A stretch of DNA of 64,000 bases from Blasia pusilla. Lineage: Eukaryota; Marchantiophyta; Marchantiopsida; Blasiales. This document shows positions 56,131 to 64,000 of this stretch, piece after piece; the first letter of the stretch is position 1; every line of letters starts with the position of its first letter. Below the pieces are notes generated by a model. It saw only the letters and a list, made by a program, of their open reading frames with translations. It searched no databases and was not told where the DNA came from. Location: NCBI GenBank assembly GCA_050084515.1, contig CM114271.1, positions 18,600,001 to 18,664,000 on the forward strand, written 5' to 3'. The translations under genes were made by a program, and so were the position numbers.

Positions 56131-56499
56131 ACAAGGTTTAAATCTTTTACACATGAAAATTACTACCTCTTTGATGTTGCTACAACCTTGAGAGTTCACA
56201 AGAAGGATTTGCAAGCCTAGCTAAGGGCACATCTTAATCGAATATTCCTATGATCTCTAGTATAGCTCACACCCATATTGTTACCATAAGAAATCCTATA
56301 TCGAGGATTAGAGTCCAAATTAGAGGTTCACACTATCTGTGGCAGAAATTTAAAGAGTGGAGATCATGAATGTAGGACCACTAACCCTACATATTTTTAT
56401 AACCTGAAAGGCATGCTATACTACATGCTTACATTTGTGTCATGCATCAACTTTGTAAAACATTAGTCTAGTGTGTTGTAGAAGATGGTGTTCAGCATG

Positions 56500-57240
56500 G
56501 CATACTCTCATTACTAATCTACATCCAAATACACTCACATTATCCACAATTTGGATCGACCAACCTTCCGTCTCCCAAATTTAGGTCTTGGATAAATCCT
56601 CAAGCTCAACAAATCTAGACGGGATGCAATACCAACCTAACCCCACATTCACAAAGAGATGCAAATCATTCAACACTTGAGACAAACTTCCTTAATATTC
56701 TAGGAACATGAAACGAAGCCAACGCACGTGGAAGCCCCAATTGACCCATGGACATAAAACAAGTCTCCAATCGAAATTCCGTACATGAACCTCAGATAAT
56801 GGTGGTAAAAAATTAGGGTCCAAAAGTGGACAATTTTAGCTTGACTTGGTATGAAAACCCACAATGCAAACCTCTCAATCCCTCGCTCAATCCATCCCGT
56901 GCTTTTAGTTCAACCCCCATGGTTCTTAAGATGGGGTTGAGATTCCAAAATCCATTGGAGGCCATCCCCTTTATGTACAATTCTAGAGAAATCCAACCGC
57001 CCCCCCCTTCCAGAAATTCTTCTTGGACCACACCTTGTGTCCCTTAACCCAAACTAGACCTTTCATGTATTAGAACCAACTTCTCATAAGCGTTCGAACG
57101 TCGTTTTACTCATCCCAAACGCATCTTGGATCTAGCCGCTATGACCTGGAAAGAAGAGAACTCCCAAATGCTAGATCAAATTGATAAACTTTAGGTCTCA
57201 ATCCAAAATAATGCTCCTTGATAACTTGTGAGATTAGGAC
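56500..57240 (-). repeat. Unclassified dispersed repeat, copy 3
   Basis: On the minus strand this follows copy 2 (52492-53508) from its GTGAGTG-TTTGG-TG block through GAGACAAACTT/AAGTTTGTC, CAAAAGTGGA and CCCAAACGC to ATCTTGG-type sequence. The inner block has the copy-2 orientation, unlike copy 1. Sequence is more diverged than between copies 1 and 2. No gene. Confidence 0.55.
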
Positions 57241-57613
57241 CAACAATCTAGGAAAAGACAAAGGGTCGCGTGAGGGATAGTATCATCCAAACTCAAAATG
57301 AACCTTACTTGCAAACCCAATCAACAATTCTAAATATTGCATTGTATCCCTTATATTCAAGAAGACTTGTAATAAAGTCCATATTGATGCTTTGCTTAGA
57401 GACAAGCTTATTTCTAACAGTTCTACCAGTGACATTTTAGAACTTGCCTCTTGCTTAATGTCGCAATATGTTAAAGAATATGATTATTTTGGGTGGTGGT
57501 TATCGATAAGGAATGTAGATATTTTATCTTGGAGATTCTGTCTATATCTTCATCATACAGTACCGATAAAATTGGGTGTGGCGGTAGGACGCAACTTTTT
57601 GTATGAACGAGAT

Positions 57614-58955
57614 TGTCACGACTCTTGGGATAGATCGGTGGGATCTAGCAGAGCGTTTGCACGAGTAGTGGAGGATAGGCCTAGGAGGTTGAGGATGACA
57701 TGTTGAAGCCCCGAGATACCTGAGAGAGCATGTTTCCCCTTCGTTTCGGCTCATTTGGAGCCAAATAGAGAAACTTACTATTTCGGGTAAGTTTCCATGT
57801 TGGAGATAGTTGACTTTACACTCTAGGAAGTGGCACTTGACCCGATACAACACGTCAAGAGCCAAGGAGGTGACCTGCGAGCATAGGTTACCGTTGAGAG
57901 GGCTTGGGAGAGGGAAGGGGGTATACCTCTAAGAGAGAGAGCTTGAGAGCTCATTCTCTCTTTGTTGAACCTCTTGGCATAAGGCGGCGGAGCTATGGTG
58001 AATTGCCTTGTGAGTGTAATCCAAGCCTCTCATTAGGAGAGTGGGTTTGGTTTGACATGAGAGAGAGTGCACACCTTTGAGAGCTATGGTGTGAGATGGT
58101 GTAGAGAGAGATTGGATCTTACTTTACAAAGAGAGAATGAGAGAGTAAGAGAGCTTCATGGGGGAGCTCGCTGGTCACTCACTATTTCCACAAGTTGAAG
58201 ACCCTGTTCCCCGTTCAATGGCTCATGCGAGTGCTCACCAGAGCAAGGGCTGCTTTGATTCTTCTTTGCATTTGCCGATTTTTCGTGTGGAAGAGTGGCG
58301 CGCGGAAGCGTTGCCCAATTTCGGATAGGGATTGATTATGGGGGCGAGTTTCCCAATGCCGGTGCTCTCGAGAGCACCATGTAGTTTGCTGATTTGTATT
58401 TTTATAGGTTTTATATTTTCGTTGGGAGAGATCAGCACGGAAGTGCTGCCAAATTTTGTGTAGGAGAAAGAGACATTGGGCTTTACAACAGTCCTTGTCA
58501 ATTTTTATTGGAATTTCCGATTCTAAATATTTTTTGATGCTATTGTAGATCATAAAGTTGTACACGTTTTGCAATAAACAATGCATAATTTGGAGTTGCG
58601 AGCCAAAATTTATGATCAATCTTGCAAAACTTCCATTGCTAGGCGATTTTTAAGGGTAAATTGTTCAGACCCTAAACCAGCCGCCACACCGGCAGCGGCC
58701 TTCGCCATCATAGTCACCATCAACGGTACGCCGTCGATGGTCAACCGTCACTCTCACATGACAGCCATCACCATCAATGGTCAACTGTAACCGTCAACAG
58801 TCCACCGTCCGTTGTCCACCTTTAGTTGCCATTGCCGCCATTACGGAGTGGAGGGTCTTCCACGACGTTCGTTGATTCTCTAACTTGCGTCGCCACCACA
58901 TACTTTGTTTTGGCCGCCACTGTCATTGCAATTTCATCATCAACCAATAATGGCA
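57614..58955 (+). repeat. LTR of gypsy locus B
   Basis: Starts TGTCACGACTCTTGGGAT and aligns with the other family LTRs to about 58955. It contains the telobox inverted repeat in a weakened form (58647-58677) and the minisatellite (58700-58815). As the only LTR at locus B in the window, it is the expected promoter for plus-strand transcription into the inverted repeat downstream. Confidence 0.75.
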
Positions 58956-59704
58956 AATGACCTCTATTCATGGTGTTTGAGTTTTGATTTCATGCTGCTA
59001 TGTTGTGATTAGTAGCCGCTCGACGACGATCGAGTACCGTGCCATGACACCCGTAGTCGCAACGCGCCGCCAATTGTTGCGTCGTGCCACTCGTGGCCAC
59101 ACCACACTGTCTTGATCATGGAACCTCTCCTTCACTAAAGAGCAGAGCATGTGAATTGCTGATTAAGGAGGGTATGCAGCCGAATGCCGCACCCCATTCC
59201 CGAGTGTCGTGTTGTTTGTAGCCGTTCCGTGCCGCCAGTGCCGCACCCGAGCGCTCGACCTGCACCGCACATCGAGGAGGTTGAGCAATATTAGTACCAG
59301 AGGAGTACGACTTGCTGATTGGAGTAGTTGTCTTCACGATCAAGTTGGGGTTGAGATTTTCTGTTGCTGAGGAGCGACATCGATATGTGTTCAGGTTATC
59401 CATTCTGGTCCTTTGCCCTCCACATGTGAGGAATTCTGGGATTTGGGTAGTTTATTTGGGGATATTGGGTTGTATGGATGTTGAGAGCATCATTCATGTA
59501 TGTGGTTTAAAGGACATAGACGTGTGTGGGATGTCTAGAGTTGAGGGTAGGTTTTCGATGAGATGATAGCCTGGTCGATTTGCCGCACCACGCCGCGTGT
59601 TGCCGCACGTTACACGTCTTGAGGAGGGAGAGTGTAGATCGAGTGCCACATGTTTGGGATGAGTGATTGAGGGATTACTTGCAAGGTTGAGAGTGATCAT
59701 GTGA

Positions 59705-60262
59705 GAGGGACACGAGAGTCATCACGGCGTCCGTTTGGGACTTTGAGAGGCGAGGAGATGAACCCGAGAGTAACTCTAGAGGTTTTACGCGGAGAGGCAC
59801 GAGGTTCCGAGGGTGTCCACGTGAGGGACCACCTCGATCTCCTTCTGTGTCATCGTCAGAGGAGGGAGAGGGTGTAAAGGAGTTTTTGAGCACATCGCCA
59901 TACATTGTGAGTGGTCCTACCAGTTGGGCGTACGAGATGGACAACCGGGATAGAGGACCGCGCAAGTTTACAAGTGCAGTAGGCACGATTGAGTTGCACG
60001 ATTTCATAGCAGAGTTTAGGAGTTGGTGCGACTCCCAACGGACCAGGAACTCTAGAGAGTTCAACCCGTTTACAGCATGGAACGGAATGTTCCAGCATTT
60101 AGAGGGGGCGCCCATGGACGATTACCATGAGTTCTCTCAGAAATATGCACGTGAGATCGAGGCGTGGAGGCTCTACTATGACCCACATTATGTCACATGG
60201 ACGGAGCCGTTCCTAGATGAGGAGGAGGAGTCAGGAGAGGCTACTTCCTTGATTGGCATATG
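59705..60262 (+). pseudogene. gypsy locus B gag, fused by deletion to methyltransferase sequence
   Basis: Matches element A gag but with sense codons where A has stops: LHDFIAEFRSWCDSQR, FTAWNGMFQHLEG, YHEFSQKYAREIEAWR, HYVTWTEPF. The frame runs 59847-60260. At about 60243 the sequence jumps from the gag position equivalent to A 48425 to the position equivalent to A 50655, removing the knuckles and protease (about 2.2 kb). Confidence 0.8.
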
Positions 60263-60269
60263 AGCACGT

Positions 60270-60728
60270 GCAGACCACGTGGAGCGAGGCATTTGCACTA
60301 GAGCGTGATGGGTCTGAGAAACCTGAGGTAGGAGGGAGTGCTACGATGACACCCTTGGATACCACACCTGTTGTGTGGTGTATCCCGGAGGAGGGTATTT
60401 GAGTGTTAGATCTCTTTGGAGGGATTAGCACCGGATTAGTTGTTGTTTTGCAGGCAAGAGTGCGAGTGCAGCAGTACCTATATGTGGAGAGTAATGATGT
60501 TGTGAGGCGCGTCTCACTACGACATGTGGTGCAGTTATGCCTACGTTTTCCCGACTTATTTTCTGCGTCCGCGATACAGGGGTACCAGAGTTCCCTACCG
60601 AGGGATATTTCGTTGTTGGGGGCGCAAGACTTAGAGCGACTAGGGACCATTGATTTGGTCATTGTCGGTTGCACATGTGAGGGCACGTCAAGTGCTGGAC
60701 GAGGTTGCGGGTTGGCTAACACTCGGTC
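60270..60728 (+). pseudogene. DNMT3-like domain, truncated plus-strand copy (locus B)
   Basis: Homologous to element A 50660-51140. Motif I LDLFGGISTGLVV (about 60409) is intact, while motif IV reads VIVGCTCEGTSS, with Pro of the PC pair changed to Thr. A stop precedes motif I at 60400-60402. The copy ends after GLANTRSTL at about 60728, where the sequence switches to the opposite strand of the element, so motifs VI-X are missing in this orientation. Confidence 0.82.
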
Positions 60729-60959
60729 CACGCTCGATGTTGTAGCTATCATCTCTTGGCGTACGTACAAAACGTCCCAAGAAGTTCAAGGATGTCTCTC
60801 TCAATCTCCCCTGGTGTGTCAATCTCCTCGGGTCTTGATCCCACCCACTACCTCCACCGTCTCGGTAGGCATGGGGCTCACCAACGCAACCACTGTGATC
60901 TGTCGCGATCTCATCCGACGCTGCTCAACCACTCCCAAGCTGAAGATCCATGTCTAGCA

Positions 60960-61980
60960 GTTCAGGTCCATTGCCTGATCCAAGACATGGCGTCATGATG
61001 CCTCAAATACTAACAGTACTATCGTCACTCATGTGGGAAATCCCATCGCCCACTCTCTCTTGTTGGCGTTGGGCTCCACCAACCTCTAAACCTGGTCATC
61101 CCAAACCAAGCCAGGATCGGCCTCCTTGTATGCATAGGAAGTGGGAAAACTCACTTGGGAAACCGCCTACTGCCAACCCTATTAAACCCTAACAAGTGGT
61201 TGATCATCGTGCCTCACCGCTTTTGTGAGTTTAACTGGATCGATCCAAAATGGAATCCACTAACAAATGGGAGGGCGCTCCACTCTCGCATACGCCCTCC
61301 GTAACATCACATGGGGCACCAAGTTGGTCCACTGTAGATGCGGGAGATGGGCTCTAGAACCTACACTCGCCGCATCCAAGAACACTGTTGGGCTGATCCA
61401 GGCACACATCTGATGAGCACTCGTCACCACCAGTGACCTGGAGTCTCCTAAGATCGGCACATTCTCCAGAATGTAGGCTGGAGAACGAGACTGGTGCTCC
61501 TCCAACTACCATAAGACCCTGAACATCTCCCAAAACAACCTAGACCAAGTGTCAGCCAACCCGCAGCCTCGTCCAACACTCGATTGGCCCTCACATGGCC
61601 AACCGGCAATGACAAAATCAATAGTCCCTACCCGCTCTAAGTCTTGCGCCCCGAGCAACGAAATATCCCTCGGTAGGGAACTCTGGTACTCCTATACCGC
61701 GGACGCGGACAATAAGTCGGGAAAACATAGGCGTAATTGCGCCACATGTTGTAGTGAGACGCGCCTCGCAACATCATCACTCTCCACATACAGGTACTGA
61801 TGTACTCGCACTCCTGCCTCCAAAACATGAGCTAACCCGGTGCTTATCCCTCCAAAGAGATTTAACACCACACAATGGACAAGGGTGTCATCGTAGCACT
61901 CCTTGCTACCTCGGGTTTCTCAGACCCATCACGCTCCGCTGCAAATGCCTTGCTCACGCAGTGTGCACGTGCTCATCTGC
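60960..61980 (-). pseudogene. DNMT3-like domain, minus-strand copy (locus B)
   Basis: All motifs are recognisable in one frame with a few stops: I LFGGISTGLAHVLEAGV (motif Asp changed to Asn), IV VIAGWPCEGQSSVGRG with the PC pair intact, VI AYILENVPILGDSR, VIII SRAHLPHLQWTNL (second Arg changed to His), IX REWAMGFPT, X HVLDQAMDLNC. It gives an independent view of the ancestral protein: CAA where element A has its first TGA, and serine in the segment before motif X. Confidence 0.83.
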
Positions 61981-62259
61981 CAATCATCGAGGCTCCTCGG
62001 TCGAGCCCCATAGCGGCACCTCTCCTCCACAGAATGATGCGGCTACCATAAAACTCCTCTCCATAGAAATGTCAAGAACGGGGTTATCCTCTGCATGGAC
62101 ATGTCCCTCAATCAAATCACTAGGCCAAGTGATGGCACTGCTAAATGCTACTAAGGTCACCATCTCTCCTGGCCGTTGCTTGATCACTGCACCTGTGAAT
62201 CAAATGGGTAGTGAGCTAAGGTGCCCATCACCTGACTACCATCCTGGTTTGTAGGACGC

Positions 62260-62691
62260 TCACTCCTCCCAGTAATCCAGGGAAAACCCCATCGGGTATA
62301 ACATTGCTCTACCAACCAAGACATCGTAGGACTCTACATCACTCACTATCGCCTTGGCTCGTGCCACGGACTCATCTGTAAGATGTCCCGGGCGAATCCT
62401 CACCACGACCTCATGTCGGGTGATAAACTGTGTGGTACTCGCTCCACCCAAGGATGTCTGTATCCGGAATGGACAACGCTCTACATCGGCTCTTGTCAAG
62501 CCCAATCCTCTTAATGACACTTTCCCCAACATCAGGGGTTGCGCTCCTGAATCCAACAAGATGCGTTGCGGACTAAAAGCTCTACCTTTGGGACTCACCA
62601 ACTCAAAGACCGCTCCTCGGTTATCTAGCAACACAATACCATAAGAAGCCATGGCAAACTCTATCGCGGGTCTAGCAGGCATCTCTGCCAT
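62260..62691 (-). pseudogene. gypsy locus B aspartic protease with intact DSG
   Basis: Open over 143 codons: VLLDNRGAVFELVSPKGR, ILLDSGAQPLMLGK (active-site triad D-S-G present), YDVLVGRAMLYPMGFSLDYW. This copy lacks the D-S-R change and the internal stop of element A, so it is closer to the functional ancestor. The domain sits immediately before the methyltransferase segment in the element's reading direction. Confidence 0.78.
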
Positions 62692-64000
62692 CCTAGCAAC
62701 CGCAGCCTACCATGAATCTAACATGGACGGCCCGAGCATCCGCTCCAAGGGCAGGTCCATCACCTCCTCTGCAATCACCTCTGAACGTGATGCAGGAACT
62801 CCAACTCCGCGCTCACATAGTGAAGCAGCTAGCCGAAAAGCCTCAGCATGCGCACGCCCCAACGTCATAACATCAAAAGCAAAAAATAAAGGAGTGCAAT
62901 ACACAACGGTGGCCACCCCCAACAACGTGCTTGACACATGCCCCTCCTGAGCATCAACAATAGGAGTCATCGTACTCGCTTCTCCCATCGCCCTCCGTGC
63001 CTGCACACCAACAACATCACCAACTCTAGAGGAACTTTGATGAGGACCCATCGATGGGGTCCTCATCGCTTCGGACAACGTGAAAGACTGAAGAAGCCTA
63101 GTCTATTTTCTGGTTTCCCCTCGCTGTGGATCCAACTCTAAGGCTGCTCCACGTGTCACAACTACGGCGGCCTCCATCTAGGAAACCCCACACATCCAAC
63201 CACGATCCTCCAAATCTTAGGCTGCTCCATATGATGTCGATGGCATCGATCCAACATCAGGTAACCTCAATGCCATACCGGAAATCTGCTCCTATAGCTG
63301 TTGTATCTGAGCAGCCATCCCAACCTCACGCTTGGTGTCTCCCTCGGCGCGTCTAGGTGGTGGTACTCTACCTCCTCCACGGGTAGCTCCACCACTATGT
63401 CGGATAACTCGAGCTCCTTGTCCCCCAACGGGACTACCTGGTGCACGATCTCTAGGCCCACTCGGACCAGCTGCTCACTGTGGTGCCCTCTCTGGCCCTC
63501 GGTTCGGACGTAACTCAAGATGTAAACTAAAACACCTAGCACGTGTATGACCATACGTCTGACTATAGTCACACACATAACCTCCTAGTGCAACACCATC
63601 TCCTCCTCCATGTTGAGGCACACGTCCATGACCGTGACGAGTGCAATCGCGTTGATGATGGATGTCGTGCGAATCCACATCATCATACAACATACATCGC
63701 TGACATACCATACTCACATACATACATAACATAGACGAGAGCATCCACAAACACAAGTGTACCACAACTGAAATCCGTGGAAGACCTATTGTCATAAAAC
63801 ACGAATAGAATCACATACAATCGAGCCAAACCCAATCCACGATGGGAGAATCCAAGTCGAAGCTTGCGGGAACCACCATAGCCAAGAGCTCTACTCACTA
63901 CCAAGGCTAACTCCCAACGCAGCAGGCTCAACTCAAAGAACTAACTGTTCTTTGAGTGCACTCCACACTATATCCTCCAACTTAAGAGCGGGCCCTACTA

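Larger units (their letters stand above)
60728..64000 (-). mobile_element. gypsy locus B, minus-strand copy (runs off the window)
   Basis: Reading from 64000 down to 60728 this is the same element in reverse: gag-knuckle region (HHQRDCTRHGHG and YGHTRARC, 63795-63475), linker (63578-62707), protease (62691-62260, ILLDSGAQPLMLGK), the segment FSSAITWPSDLI with MERSFMVAASFCGG (62187-61984, frame intact here), DNMT3-like domain (about 61880-60960), and spacer to about 60728. It meets the plus-strand copy head-on at a short shared sequence, CTCGATG. The rest of the element, including its LTR, lies beyond the window. Confidence 0.85.

Overview
This window is eukaryotic nuclear DNA from a land plant. 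The evidence is GT-AG introns of about 100-600 bases, a MOM1-type (CHD3-derived) chromatin gene, a eukaryotic DPH1 gene, and dense plant-type LTR retrotransposons and a LINE. MOM1 has been described as a vascular-plant lineage, and DNMT3-type methyltransferases persist mainly in streptophyte algae and non-flowering land plants. A lycophyte, fern or gymnosperm is therefore my best guess, but the sequence alone does not fix the species.

Bases 1-26,640 hold one very large plus-strand gene, incomplete at the 5' edge, with about 16 recognisable exons. It encodes a MOM1/CHD3-like silencing protein: charged N-terminus, PHD finger, two chromodomains, a degenerate SNF2 core, a MOM1-like coiled coil, and a SUMO-interacting tail. 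The intron between the degenerate Walker A exon and the DEGH-box exon is 12.4 kb. Most of it is an antisense Copia element (360-base LTRs, ATGAG target duplication), which itself carries a sense-strand LINE. Outside that insertion the splice phases agree from 2.6 kb to the stop codon, except for one exon (19,430-19,767) that is out of frame.

Bases 26,640-45,790 are gene-poor. They contain a solo LTR (29,441-30,839), a repeat-rich insert, a doubtful small gene (36.3-35.5 kb, minus), a clear single-exon DPH1 gene (38,455-36,956, minus), and decayed transposon pieces including a PIF/Harbinger remnant. Immediately behind the DPH1 stop codon lies a duplicated fragment of the MOM1-like gene. Upstream of the DPH1 start lies a perfect 45-base inverted copy of DPH1 coding sequence.

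Bases 45,794-64,000 are the most unusual part. They hold an unusual Ty3/gypsy family. Element A (45,794-56,004) has an LTR of about 1.4 kb, gag, CCHC knuckles and a retropepsin. Between protease and reverse transcriptase it carries a complete DNMT3-like cytosine-5 DNA methyltransferase domain. RT tail, RNase H and integrase follow, and a PHD finger ends the polyprotein. A is defective: the RT core is deleted, a 1-kb repeat sits in RNase H, and there are many nonsense changes. Locus B (57,614-64,000) is a rearranged relative in which a plus-strand LTR-gag-methyltransferase copy runs head-on into a minus-strand copy, making an inverted repeat of the methyltransferase domain. Transcription from the B LTR could make hairpin RNA against the family. 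Retrotransposon-borne DNMTs were reported in dinoflagellates and charophyte algae (de Mendoza et al. 2018). A land-plant gypsy element carrying both a DNMT3-like domain and a PHD finger is the candidate undescribed system here.
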